A stretch of 64,000 nt of DNA from Sphingorhabdus profundilacus. GTDB taxonomy: Bacteria; Pseudomonadota; Alphaproteobacteria; Sphingomonadales; Sphingomonadaceae. The notes under the pieces are model-generated. The model did not search any database and was not told where the DNA came from. It saw only the letters and a program-made list of their open reading frames with translations. Position 1 is the stretch's first letter, and each line of letters begins with the position of its first letter. The position numbers were made by a program, and so were the translations under genes. The stretch lies in the NCBI RefSeq assembly GCF_009769755.1, contig NZ_SDWJ01000001.1, positions 186,001 through 250,000 of the forward strand, in the 5' to 3' direction. Of the stretch, positions 24,621 to 33,956 are shown piece by piece.

Positions 24621-26987
24621 ATGCAAAAGCGTTCAAATACATCAACAAATTTGTTCAAATTGTCCATGCTTAGCGGGGCCGCCTTGCTGACGATTTTACC
24701 GTCGGCTGTTATGGCGCAGGCCGCCCCTGCGGACGATGATCAGTCGCGAGACGGTGAAATTTCGACCTCGAACGAAATTGTGGTCCAAGGTCAGATTACC
24801 TATCGCAACCGCAGCGAAGCCGTCGAACCCGTTCTGGTGTATGACGCCGACTATTTCCAACGCTTTGAACCTTTGACAGCCGGTGATGCACTCAAACGCG
24901 TTCCCTCGGTAACCTTTCTGTCCGATGTGATCGAAAGCGACGGCGCACGGTTGCGCGGGCTGGAGCCGGGCTATACCCAGATACTCATCAACGGCGAAAA
25001 AGTCCCCGGTTCAAATGCAGACCGCAGCTTTTTCCTCGACCGCATTCCGGCCGAACTCATCAAACAGGTAGAAATCATCCGTTCGTCGTCGGCACGTCGC
25101 ACGGGCGATGCTGTTGCAGGCACGTTGAACATCGTTCTGCGCGATGGTTATCAACTTGAAGGCGGCTATGTCCGCATGGGCGTGCTGCGCTTTGACGATG
25201 GCGAAGTGAAACCAAGCCTTGGTCTGGTTTACGGCGGTGCGCTTGGACCGGGCCGTATTCTCATCGGCGGGAATATTCAGGGGCGGTATAACCCGAAGCT
25301 GAAAAAGAGCCTGCGTTTCGGCGATTCGCCAGAAAATAATCCGAATTTTGAAACCGATGATTTTGACAATCGCGAAGACCAGACCGATACCCGCGATGGC
25401 ACCGATTACGCGTTCAACGCCACCTATGACATTGACGGCGAAACCACCGATTTTGAACTGAGCGGCTATTATGTCCGCACTGACCGTATCGAGGATGAAC
25501 GCTCGTTTGAATATGACGACCCGACGGCGCTCACTGGTCCTGTGCGGACCACGCCGGTCGCCGGAAATCTGCTGACCGACAATGCCAACTTCAACAGCAT
25601 CAAGCAGGAAAGCTACAGCATTGCCAGCAAGCTGGAGCAGGAATGGTCGGCAGGCGTTACCAAGTTGAAAGTCGGCTATTCACGCTTTTCCGACAAGCAG
25701 GACGAAACCGAATTCGAAATTGACTTTGACCGGTCAACACCGCGCTTTACCGGCGATTTGACTGATCTTGATATTGTCGACAAGGAATTGTCGGTCGGCC
25801 TGGAACATGTGTTCAAACTGGGCGCGGATATTGAACTTGCCATCGGCGGATTTGCCCAGAACAAGGATCGCGACACCAGCATCCTGTCCATCCGTGACCG
25901 CTTCAACCTGACAGCGGCTGATCGCGCATATGACCAGTTTGGCCGCAACCCCGAAGAATTCGCCCGTCCCTTTGGTGTGCCGCTATTCACGCCCGGCAGC
26001 CTGAATACAATCGAAGAAGACCGGCGTGACCTGTTCGCGGAAGTCGAAGGAAAATCGGGTAGCCTGAGCTGGGTCGCCGGTGTGCGCTATGAAACCACCG
26101 ACTTTGCTATCAATGACCTCACAGTTCCGGCCGCTTCTGCGGTTCAGGAAAATGACTATTCGTTCCTGTTGCCGTCGGCTTCGGTAAAGATCGAGGTTGG
26201 CAGCGGTGGCCGCATCACGGCTTCGGCGGCACGTACCAATCGTCGCCCGCGCCTTGATTTCCTATCGCCTGCACTGCTTGAGGCGGAATTGGGAGACAAT
26301 GATTTGCTCGGTAATCCCGCGCTTCGTCCCGAAACATCATGGGGCGGCGATCTTGGTTATGAACAGCGTCTTGGCCGCACCGGTGTGATCGGCGTCAACC
26401 TGTTCTATCGCAAGATCAAAGACCTGATCGAGGTCGCAAATACCGGTGTGGAGGGGTCGGAAGGGCCAGGTACTTTTGTGCTACAGCCACGAAACACCGG
26501 CGATGGCGAGGTGTACGGGATTGAATTTGACCTGTCGACCGACCTCGGCTTTCTGGGCTTGCCCGACACGGGCGTGTTCGGCAACCTGTCGTTCCTTGAC
26601 AGCGACATCACCGATTTTGGCGGAACCCGCCGTTTCAACGGCCAATCCAAATATGTTTACAATGCTGGCTTCATTCAGGACATTCCATCGGCTGGCGTCG
26701 CATTCGGCGCAACCTATCGCAAACAGGGTGGCGCGTTTGACCGGATTGTCGGCGAAGAAATCACCACAACCTATGGTGCCGATCTGGAAATCTTCATTGA
26801 AAAGCGTTTCGGCAACAGGCTGACTATTCGCGCGGTGGGGTCAAACCTGCTCAACGGGTCAAAGGATGAGGTGTTTAACAAGTTCAACACGATTGATGAA
26901 CAGCTAGACCGCGATTTCGATGAATTTGAACTGGAAACCGAAGAAGCAGGCCCGGTCTTCCAGATCATGGCGCGGTACGCATTCTGA
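24621..26987 (+). CDS. TonB-dependent receptor, likely for a phytate- or phosphate-related ligand
   Basis: This 788-residue receptor has a signal peptide (cut near VMAQ at 32), a plug starting NEIVVQGQITYRNRSEAVEPV with GDALKRVPSVTFLSD, RLRGLEPGYTQILINGEKVPG and QVEIIRSSSARRTGDAVAGTLNIVLRD nearby in the plug, and a beta-barrel ending MARYAF. AGGGG lies 6 bp before the ATG. The stop overlaps the next ATG by 1 bp, coupling it to a beta-propeller phytase. The pairing and the polyphosphate genes next door suggest uptake of inositol phosphates or their products; this is inference from context. Confidence 0.9.
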   Translation: MQKRSNTSTNLFKLSMLSGAALLTILPSAVMAQAAPADDDQSRDGEISTSNEIVVQGQITYRNRSEAVEPVLVYDADYFQRFEPLTAGDALKRVPSVTFLSDVIESDGARLRGLEPGYTQILINGEKVPGSNADRSFFLDRIPAELIKQVEIIRSSSARRTGDAVAGTLNIVLRDGYQLEGGYVRMGVLRFDDGEVKPSLGLVYGGALGPGRILIGGNIQGRYNPKLKKSLRFGDSPENNPNFETDDFDNREDQTDTRDGTDYAFNATYDIDGETTDFELSGYYVRTDRIEDERSFEYDDPTALTGPVRTTPVAGNLLTDNANFNSIKQESYSIASKLEQEWSAGVTKLKVGYSRFSDKQDETEFEIDFDRSTPRFTGDLTDLDIVDKELSVGLEHVFKLGADIELAIGGFAQNKDRDTSILSIRDRFNLTAADRAYDQFGRNPEEFARPFGVPLFTPGSLNTIEEDRRDLFAEVEGKSGSLSWVAGVRYETTDFAINDLTVPAASAVQENDYSFLLPSASVKIEVGSGGRITASAARTNRRPRLDFLSPALLEAELGDNDLLGNPALRPETSWGGDLGYEQRLGRTGVIGVNLFYRKIKDLIEVANTGVEGSEGPGTFVLQPRNTGDGEVYGIEFDLSTDLGFLGLPDTGVFGNLSFLDSDITDFGGTRRFNGQSKYVYNAGFIQDIPSAGVAFGATYRKQGGAFDRIVGEEITTTYGADLEIFIEKRFGNRLTIRAVGSNLLNGSKDEVFNKFNTIDEQLDRDFDEFELETEEAGPVFQIMARYAF

Positions 26988-28018
26988 TGCGTCAGGTCAT
27001 TTGGGCATTGCCATTGCTCGTCGCCGGTTGCGCCACCCCGCAACCGGTTATGAGCCCGCTCACAACCGCGACCGTTTCGGCCAAGGTTGAAACCCAGCCG
27101 GTTGCGTCGATGGACGATGCCGCCGATGATCCGGCGATCTGGCGCAATGCGGCCAATCCGGCGGAAAGCCTGATCGTCGCCACCGACAAGCGGGCGGCGA
27201 TCCATGTCTATGACCTGAAAGGGTCAAAGCTTCACTCCGCGCCGTCACCCCGGCTGAACAACGTCGATCTACGTGATCTGGGCGGGGCCAGTGGTGTATT
27301 GGTCGCGGCCAGTGACCGGCAGGATATCGCCAATGCCAAAATGGCGCTGTTCCGGCTGGATACGGTTGCAAAACAACTGGTGCCGCTGGGCAGCATAGCG
27401 GTCGGACCGGGCGAAGCCTATGGCATGTGCCTGTGGCGACGTGCATCGGACAAGGCACTGTTCGGTTTTGTCGTGATGAAAGATGGCCGCATCGACCAGG
27501 TCGCGATGGATCTGACCGGCCCGGTCCCCGCCGGTAAAGTCGTTCGCAGCATGAAATTGGGGACCCAGTCCGAAGGATGCGTCGCCGATGACCGCACCGG
27601 CGTTTTGTATGTCGCCGAAGAAGATGTCGGCCTGTGGAAATTTGATGCATCGCCCGACGGGCCAGTCACCGCGACGGCTTTGGCCAAGGCGGATGGCAAG
27701 GAAATTGTCATGGATGCCGAAGGCGTGGCGCTGTCGCCTGCTGGAGTAGACGGCGGCTATGTCATCGTGTCCAGTCAGGGTGACAATGCTTATGCGGTCT
27801 ATAAATTGCCGCAAGCCAGCTATGTCGGTCGCTTTCGCATCACCGACGGGGCCATTGACGGCGTTCAGGAAACCGATGGCATCGAATTGATGCTGGGCGA
27901 TTTCGGACCTGATTTTCCGGGCGGGCTTTTTGTGGTGCAAGATGGCGACAATCTGCCGCAGACCCAGAATTTCAAGCTGGTCAACTGGGCCGATGTGGTT
28001 GCCGCATTGGGCTTGTGA
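26987..28018 (+). CDS. Beta-propeller phytase, lipoprotein
   Basis: This 343-residue enzyme would release phosphate from phytate in a calcium-dependent way. Residues 1-15 are a lipoprotein signal with lipobox LVAGC, so the protein is membrane-anchored outside the cytoplasm. Family landmarks are DDPAIWRN (about residues 47-54), VATDKRAAIHVYDLKG, LNNVDLRD, the EGCVADDRTGVLYVAEED block (about 198-215) and DAEGVALSP. Length fits a single six-bladed propeller. It follows the TonB receptor with overlapping stop and start. Confidence 0.9.
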   Translation: MRQVIWALPLLVAGCATPQPVMSPLTTATVSAKVETQPVASMDDAADDPAIWRNAANPAESLIVATDKRAAIHVYDLKGSKLHSAPSPRLNNVDLRDLGGASGVLVAASDRQDIANAKMALFRLDTVAKQLVPLGSIAVGPGEAYGMCLWRRASDKALFGFVVMKDGRIDQVAMDLTGPVPAGKVVRSMKLGTQSEGCVADDRTGVLYVAEEDVGLWKFDASPDGPVTATALAKADGKEIVMDAEGVALSPAGVDGGYVIVSSQGDNAYAVYKLPQASYVGRFRITDGAIDGVQETDGIELMLGDFGPDFPGGLFVVQDGDNLPQTQNFKLVNWADVVAALGL

Positions 28019-28062
28019 AAAGACCGGGTTGCAATAGCGGGCCTGCGGGTTAATTGCAGCGA

Positions 28063-28500
28063 ATGACAAAAATCTGGTTCAATGATACGCTCGACCTGAA
28101 ATCCCTCACCGCAAATGGTGATAAATCTATGCCGGGCTATCTCGGCATCGAATTTATCGACTTTGGCGATGACTGGATCAAGGCGCGGATGCCGGTCGAT
28201 GAACGCACCAAGCAGCCTTATGGACGGTTGCACGGCGGGGCGTCGGTCGTTCTGGCCGAAACCATCGGCTCGGTCGGCGCGGCAATGACCATTGACCAAA
28301 GCAAATTTGCCGTGGTCGGCATGGAGATAAATGCCAACCATATCCGTCCGGTCAAGGACGGCTATGTGTATGCGGTCGCACGGGCGGAATCGATGGGGCG
28401 GACAACGCAGATCTGGTCGATCCGTATCGAGGATGAAGCAGGAAAACTGGTCTGCATTTCGCGCATCACGATGGCGGTGATTTCGACCGACCGGGCGTGA
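28063..28500 (+). CDS. PaaI-type hotdog thioesterase
   Basis: This 145-residue protein of the hotdog fold probably hydrolyses an acyl- or aroyl-CoA thioester. The motif GRLHGGASVVLAETIGS (about residues 55-71) holds the conserved HGG and the catalytic acid position in the following helix; the last strands are QIWSIRIEDEAGKLVCISRITMAVI. The ATG at 28063 is used in place of an upstream TTG. The next gene starts 90 bp on, and the two may share a transcript. The acyl substrate is unknown. Confidence 0.85.
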   Translation: MTKIWFNDTLDLKSLTANGDKSMPGYLGIEFIDFGDDWIKARMPVDERTKQPYGRLHGGASVVLAETIGSVGAAMTIDQSKFAVVGMEINANHIRPVKDGYVYAVARAESMGRTTQIWSIRIEDEAGKLVCISRITMAVISTDRA

Positions 28501-28590
28501 TTGAAAAGCCGACCTGAGGCAATTGCCGTTGCGGCGGCAGGCTGCTATCACCAAGATGACACCGCTGGACAATATTGGGAAAATAGACAG

Positions 28591-29826
28591 ATGACGATGA
28601 GATATGTCCGTGAATTCAAAGGATTTGCCGGCATCCGCCTCGAATCGGACGATATCGGCACTGCGGATGATCCTTCGATTATTTTATTGCACGGTTTCGG
28701 CCAGACCCGCAAAATCTGGGAAGATGTCGCAGTCGGGCTGGAACAAGCCGGACGCCATGTCATTAACGTCGATTTGCGCGGACATGGCGGCAGCGACTGG
28801 CCTTCTGACGCCCGCTATGATTTCGACGCCTATGTCGAAGATTTGCGGGCGGTGTTGGGCCAGATGCGAACACGGCCGGTGGTGGTGGCGGCGATGCACA
28901 GCGGTTGGATTGCGACCGCTGCGCTGGCCGAAGATGCCGCAACGCTGGCGTCAGGGCTGATTCTGGTCGATCCGCAATCGGAGTCCGGCGCCCAATCGGT
29001 CCGCGCATGTGCCGAAGAGCTGTCGGCATCGGTTGGACAGGGCCTTGCAAAGCCCGACTATGACGAACGTCTGCTGGACATTTTCGACGTTGACGGGTCG
29101 GGGGCACGCCTTTTGGATAGCGCCCCGCACATCAATATTCCCGTGCTGGTTGTGCGCGGTGCATTGGGGTCGGGCCATAGGGCGGAAAATAGCACCGGCT
29201 ATGCCGATGCCTTCCCCAATGCCGAAGCGATCAATGTCGACGGCGGTGGATTGCTGGTCAATGCCGAACGGACCGAGGCATTTAACGGCTTGCTGATCGA
29301 TTTTCTCGAACGCAAACAGCCGCGCTTCATCCCCGAATATCGGTCAGGTTCCGATGCCCGCACGTTGCGCGACGCCATGGGGTGCTTTGCCACCGGCATC
29401 ACGATCATCACGGCGCATGACGCCGATGGGAAACCGATCGGCCTTACCGCCAACAGCTTCACCAGCGTATCGCTCGACCCGCCATTGTTGCTGGTATGCA
29501 TCGCCAATAATGCGGGGAGTGCGGAAACATTACGATCGGCACAAAGTTTTGCGGTCAATGTCCTGCAAATCGGCCAGCAACCGGTGTCGAACCTGTTCGC
29601 AGGCAAGGGCGAGGATCGCTTTGCCGGCACACGCTGGGAAGTTGGCGAATATGGCGCGCCGATATTGCCCAGTTCGCTAGGAATCTTCGAATGCACCCGC
29701 AATGCCTTGCACGAGGCGGGCGACCATTTCCTGCTGGTCGGCAAGGTGGAAAAGGCGAGCTTTGAACCAAGGCGCGATCCATTGCTCTATTTCCGGGGAA
29801 AATACCGGCGGTTGCATTTCACCTAA
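28591..29826 (+). CDS. Alpha/beta-hydrolase-like domain fused to a flavin reductase domain
   Basis: This 411-residue fusion has an N-terminal alpha/beta-hydrolase fold (about 1-240): LLHGFGQTRKIW, VDLRGHGGSDWP and the nucleophile elbow AMHSGW with Ser104. The usual acid (after LVVRG) reads ALGSGHRAEN and the usual histidine position reads VDGGGLLVNAERTEAF, so Asp and His of the triad are not seen. Residues about 253-411 are an FMN-binding flavin reductase: DAMGCFATGITIITAHDADG, GLTANSFTSVSLDPPLLLVCI and a final FRGKYRRL. Flavin reductases feed monooxygenases, but no such gene is nearby. The ATG at 28591 (or 28597) is chosen over the frame start at 28501. Confidence 0.85.
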   Translation: MTMRYVREFKGFAGIRLESDDIGTADDPSIILLHGFGQTRKIWEDVAVGLEQAGRHVINVDLRGHGGSDWPSDARYDFDAYVEDLRAVLGQMRTRPVVVAAMHSGWIATAALAEDAATLASGLILVDPQSESGAQSVRACAEELSASVGQGLAKPDYDERLLDIFDVDGSGARLLDSAPHINIPVLVVRGALGSGHRAENSTGYADAFPNAEAINVDGGGLLVNAERTEAFNGLLIDFLERKQPRFIPEYRSGSDARTLRDAMGCFATGITIITAHDADGKPIGLTANSFTSVSLDPPLLLVCIANNAGSAETLRSAQSFAVNVLQIGQQPVSNLFAGKGEDRFAGTRWEVGEYGAPILPSSLGIFECTRNALHEAGDHFLLVGKVEKASFEPRRDPLLYFRGKYRRLHFT

Positions 29827-29925
29827 AATCTACCAATCGGGCTGAAATATTTCAGCTAGCCTATTCTTGCCTGTACTATGAGTTTGGCCCAAAGGCGGAG
29901 AATATATTCTGTCAGGAGAGTCGAG

Positions 29926-31422
29926 ATGCGGCAAATAGATCATTTCATCAATGGTGGCGCTGGTTCGCCCGGGTCGCGCTTCGCCGACATCATGGACCCC
30001 AATAATGGTGGGGTTCAGGCCCGGGTTGTATTGGGTGACCGCAATGTTCTGGATGCTGCCGTTGCCGCTGCCCAGGCCGCGCAACCGGCATGGGCCGCCA
30101 TGAACCCGCAGCGCCGCGCCCGCGTGATGTTTGATTTCAAGGCGCTGATCGAAAAGCATATGGACGAACTGGCGCATATGCTGAGCGCCGAACATGGCAA
30201 GGTGATCGCCGACAGCAAGGGCGATATCCAGCGCGGGCTTGAGGTTGTGGAATTCTGCTGCGGCCTGCCGCATGTGATGAAGGGCGAATATACACAAGGC
30301 GCTGGCCCCGGCATCGATGTCTGGTCAATGCGTCAGCCTTTGGGCATTGGCGCAGGGATTACGCCGTTCAACTTTCCCGCGATGATCCCGCTGTGGATGG
30401 GCGCGGTGGCGACCAGCGTCGGCAATGCCTTCATCCTGAAGCCTTCGGAACGTGACCCGAGCGTGCCGAACCGTCTGGCGGAACTCTTTTTGGAAGCAGG
30501 CATGCCTGCGGGCATTTTTCAGGTCGTGCATGGCGACAAGGAAATGGTCGACGCGATCCTCGACCATCCGGCCATTAGCGCGGTCAGCTTTGTCGGCTCT
30601 TCGGACATCGCCCATTATGTCTACAATCGCGGTGTTGCGGCTGGCAAGCGCATACAGGCCATGGGCGGCGCGAAGAACCACGGCATCGTCATGCCCGACG
30701 CCGATCTCGATCAGGTGGTCAACGACCTGACGGGCGCTGCCTTTGGTTCGGCTGGCGAACGCTGCATGGCGTTGCCTGTGGTCGTACCGGTGGGCGACGA
30801 TACAGCCGAGCGGCTGAAGGCCAAGCTGATCCCCGCGATTGCCGCGTTGCGCGTGGGAATCTCGACCGATGCCGACGCGCATTATGGCCCGGTTGTCACC
30901 GCGCAGCACAAGGCCAAGGTTGAAGGCTGGATCCAGACCGCCATTGATGAAGGTTCGGAACTCGTGGTCGATGGCCGGGGCTTCAAGCTGCAAGGCCATG
31001 AGGAAGGCTATTTCATCGGACCTACCTTGCTCGATCATGTCACCACCGACATGGAAAGCTATAAAGAAGAAATCTTCGGCCCCGTCCTCCAGATGGTGCG
31101 CGCCGCGAATTTTGAAGAAGCTCTCGCGCTGCCCAGCAAGCATCAATATGGCAATGGCGTTGCGATCTTTACCCGTAACGGCCACGCGGCGCGCGAATTT
31201 GCGGCGCGGGTGAATGTCGGCATGGTCGGCATCAACGTGCCGATCCCCGTGCCCGTGGCCTATCACAGCTTCGGCGGGTGGAAACGCTCGGGCTTTGGCG
31301 ACACCGACCAATATGGCATGGAGGGCATCAAATTCTGGACCAAGGTCAAGAAGATCACCGCCCGCTGGCCTGACGGTTCGCCGGACGGCACCAACGCCTT
31401 CATCATTCCGACAATGGGCTAG
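29926..31422 (+). CDS. mmsA: Methylmalonate-semialdehyde dehydrogenase (CoA-acylating)
   Basis: This 498-residue NAD enzyme converts methylmalonate semialdehyde to propionyl-CoA in valine breakdown (and malonate semialdehyde to acetyl-CoA). It has the Rossmann segment TPFNFPAMIPLWMGAVA (about 146-162), the MGGAKNH stretch typical of this subfamily in place of the usual general-base Glu loop, and the active-site Cys280 in GSAGERCMALPV. The ATG at 29926 follows CAGGAGAG. mmsB follows within 6 bp, so both steps are one operon. Confidence 0.95.
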   Translation: MRQIDHFINGGAGSPGSRFADIMDPNNGGVQARVVLGDRNVLDAAVAAAQAAQPAWAAMNPQRRARVMFDFKALIEKHMDELAHMLSAEHGKVIADSKGDIQRGLEVVEFCCGLPHVMKGEYTQGAGPGIDVWSMRQPLGIGAGITPFNFPAMIPLWMGAVATSVGNAFILKPSERDPSVPNRLAELFLEAGMPAGIFQVVHGDKEMVDAILDHPAISAVSFVGSSDIAHYVYNRGVAAGKRIQAMGGAKNHGIVMPDADLDQVVNDLTGAAFGSAGERCMALPVVVPVGDDTAERLKAKLIPAIAALRVGISTDADAHYGPVVTAQHKAKVEGWIQTAIDEGSELVVDGRGFKLQGHEEGYFIGPTLLDHVTTDMESYKEEIFGPVLQMVRAANFEEALALPSKHQYGNGVAIFTRNGHAAREFAARVNVGMVGINVPIPVPVAYHSFGGWKRSGFGDTDQYGMEGIKFWTKVKKITARWPDGSPDGTNAFIIPTMG

Positions 31423-31427
31423 GTCGC

Positions 31428-32297
31428 ATGAAAATAGCCTTTATCGGACTGGGCAATATGGGCGGTGGCATGGCCGCAAACCTTGTGAAAGCAGGGCATG
31501 AGGTCAGCGCGTTCGACCTGTCGCCCGAGGCGCTTGCCCGGGCGAAGGAAAATGGCTGTGCTGCTTTTGATAATGTGCAGGATGCGGTTTCCGGCGTCGA
31601 TGCCGTGGTGTCGATGTTGCCCAATGGGGCGATTGTCGATGTTGTCTATCGCACGGATGTCATCGGCCACGCGCCGCAAGGGGCGCTGTTCCTCGATTGC
31701 TCCACCATCGATGTGGACACCGCACGCACGGTAACGGCGGCGGCGGTAGGCGCTGGCTATGCGATGGTCGATGCCCCTGTGTCCGGCGGCATCGCGGCGG
31801 CCAATGGCGGCACGTTGACCTTCATGGTCGGCGGCACCGATGACGCCTTTGCCCGCGCTGAACCAATCCTGTCGGCGATGGGCAAGGCGGTCATCCACGC
31901 GGGAACCAGCGGCGCGGGGCAGGCGGCCAAAATCTGCAACAACATGCTGCTGGGCGCATCGATGATTGCGACTTGCGAGACATTCAGACTGGCGGAAAAA
32001 CTCGGCCTTGACCTGCAAACTTTTTACGACATTTCGTCGAAGGCATCGGGCCAGAACTGGTCGATGACCAGCTATTGCCCCGTCCCCGGCGTCGGCCCGC
32101 AAAGCCCGGCCGATAATGACTATCAGGGCGGCTTTGCCACGGCGCTGATGCTGAAGGACCTGAAACTGGCGATGGCGGCGGCACAGTCTGTTGATGCCGA
32201 TGTCCCCATGGGCGAAAAAGCCGCTGCGCTTTATGAAGCCTATGCCGACAGCGGTGCAGGCGGCCTGGATTTTTCGGCGATTATCAAGACGCTGTAA
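31428..32297 (+). CDS. mmsB: 3-Hydroxyisobutyrate dehydrogenase
   Basis: This 289-residue NAD-dependent beta-hydroxyacid dehydrogenase makes methylmalonate semialdehyde, the substrate of mmsA. Visible are the nucleotide-binding IGLGNMGGGMAANL (about residues 5-18), the substrate loop DAPVSGGIAAANGGTLTFMVGG (first half around 117-128), and the catalytic lysine in GAGQAAKICNNM (about 160-171). Overlap with mmsA in pathway and position makes the assignment secure. Confidence 0.95.
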   Translation: MKIAFIGLGNMGGGMAANLVKAGHEVSAFDLSPEALARAKENGCAAFDNVQDAVSGVDAVVSMLPNGAIVDVVYRTDVIGHAPQGALFLDCSTIDVDTARTVTAAAVGAGYAMVDAPVSGGIAAANGGTLTFMVGGTDDAFARAEPILSAMGKAVIHAGTSGAGQAAKICNNMLLGASMIATCETFRLAEKLGLDLQTFYDISSKASGQNWSMTSYCPVPGVGPQSPADNDYQGGFATALMLKDLKLAMAAAQSVDADVPMGEKAAALYEAYADSGAGGLDFSAIIKTL

Positions 32298-32678
32298 ATT
32301 TGGAACCGCACAACTTATTCACGGCGAAGAAACATGTTCGTCTTGATACCGCGTTGGTTGCGCCACCGTTGAATTGTAGGATTTGTTCTGCCAATTCCGG
32401 CACGTCCTTTCCTTTTGGGGAAGCGGCTATTCTTTGAAATTGGGAATATAGGGAAATTTGTAGGATATTTTCTCACGCAGCGGCGTGAAGATATCAGCGT
32501 TTTCGGGGCTTTTGGTGTATGGGCCAGGTTGGAAAAGGGTCGTTTTCCACTTTTGATAAAACGCCCCCCAAGCTTCAGCCGAATTAACAAACGCCAAATC
32601 GCCACGGCTAATGCGTGGGTTATCGGACCCGACGGGAATTGGGGGCGATTGGAAAGTTTGAAGTCAAGAAAGGAGAAA
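32298..32678. other. Gene-free 381 bp next to tRNA-Lys
   Basis: No gene with convincing start, composition or similarity was found on either strand; a 96-codon minus-strand frame (32315-32605) is very rich in Arg and Lys and looks like chance. The composition is less GC-rich than the flanks. It may be decayed sequence beside a tRNA 3' end. Confidence 0.45.
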
Positions 32679-32754
<76 letters not shown>

Positions 32755-32824
32755 CCATTTCGATGCGGCCAAATTGCCGGGCATCGTTTGGAGCGCCGCC
32801 TTTGATGGGATTCGGTGGCTTTGT

Positions 32825-32838
32825 CAAGCTTCGGCTTG
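32825..32838 (-). terminator. Short TTCG/CGAA hairpin after rodA
   Basis: CAAGC-TTCG-GCTTG begins about 6 bp beyond the rodA stop codon. The stem is only 5 bp and no T-run follows; it may end or stabilise the mre operon transcript. Confidence 0.35.
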
Positions 32839-32843
32839 TTGAG

Positions 32844-33956
32844 TCAGGTAAATTGACCACGCTTTGCACCCGGGTGACGTTCGATCGACATGATGATGCC
32901 GACGCAGATCATCATGGTCAGCATCGATGACCCACCATGGCTGACAAAGGGCAGGGGAATGCCCGCGACCGGCGCGAGACCGACGACCATCAGCAGGTTG
33001 ATCATGATATAAAAGAAAATAGTGCAGGTCAGGCCCGCCGCAACGAGTTGGCCATAACGGGTCTTGCTTTGCATCGCGACGCGCAAGCCCCAGCGCATCA
33101 GGAGGACATATAATCCCAAAATGAAAAAGCCCCCGACAATGCCCCATTCTTCGGCCATGGTGGCAAAGACGAAATCGGTATGGCCTTCGGGCAAGTAATC
33201 GAGGTGGCTTTGGGTGCCATTGCCGAATCCTTTGCCAAAAATGCCGCCTGAACCAATGGCGATTTTCGATTGGGTGATGTGATATCCGGCACCCAATGGG
33301 TCATTTTCAGGATTAAGGAAAATCAGAACGCGGTCCTGTTGATAGGGCTTCATTCCGAAAAAATAGATGAGGGGCGCGATGACGGCCAATGCGCCGCCGG
33401 CACTTATGAAATAAATCAAAGGCAGGCCGGCCAGAAATGCGACAACACCCAACCCAAAGGCATATGCAATCGCTGCATCAAAATCCGGTTGAATGACAAC
33501 TAGCGCGCTGGGCAGGACGAGCAAGGCAATAATGGGCCAGATTGCATCGATACCGTTAATGCGATTGGGAGGTAATCTGTCAAAAAACCACGCTGCGGCC
33601 AATACCATTACCGGCTTCATAAGTTCCGACGGCTGCAGCGTGATGATGCCAAGATTGATCCATCTCTGACTTCCGCCGCCGACAAAGCCCATGAGTTCGA
33701 CGACAACGAGTAATATAAGAAGTATGAGATATAAGGGGAATGTAATCGATTTCCAGAATTCCATCTTGAGCCGGGACATGACAATGGCCATCGCCAGCAA
33801 TACCAGAAACCGGGCGACATGCTTTCCGGCCCAAGGCTCCAAATGGCCACCTGCAGCGGAATATAACACTGTCGCGCCAAAGCCGACCAAGGCCATCAAT
33901 ATAAAAATGACGCGCCAAGGCAGGCTTGCAATGGGGGCCGGTACAATACCAGTCAT
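32844..33956 (-). CDS. rodA: Rod-shape determining protein RodA (SEDS peptidoglycan polymerase)
   Basis: This 370-residue membrane protein of about ten helices polymerises lipid II into glycan strands during cell elongation with its partner PBP2. Family landmarks are GGGSQRWINLGIITLQPSELMKP (around residues 93-110), VVIQPDFDAAIAYAFGLG, the extracellular loop region NPENDPLGAGYHITQSKIAIGSGG in part, and the end GIPLPFVSHGGSSML. It is the last gene of the mreB-mreC-mreD-mrdA-rodA operon and overlaps mrdA by 4 bp. Confidence 0.96.
   Translation of the reverse strand: MTGIVPAPIASLPWRVIFILMALVGFGATVLYSAAGGHLEPWAGKHVARFLVLLAMAIVMSRLKMEFWKSITFPLYLILLILLVVVELMGFVGGGSQRWINLGIITLQPSELMKPVMVLAAAWFFDRLPPNRINGIDAIWPIIALLVLPSALVVIQPDFDAAIAYAFGLGVVAFLAGLPLIYFISAGGALAVIAPLIYFFGMKPYQQDRVLIFLNPENDPLGAGYHITQSKIAIGSGGIFGKGFGNGTQSHLDYLPEGHTDFVFATMAEEWGIVGGFFILGLYVLLMRWGLRVAMQSKTRYGQLVAAGLTCTIFFYIMINLLMVVGLAPVAGIPLPFVSHGGSSMLTMMICVGIIMSIERHPGAKRGQFT

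Noticed and set aside
32315-32605. 96-codon minus-strand frame beside tRNA-Lys
   Set aside because: Very high Arg/Lys content, no ribosome site, no recognised pattern.
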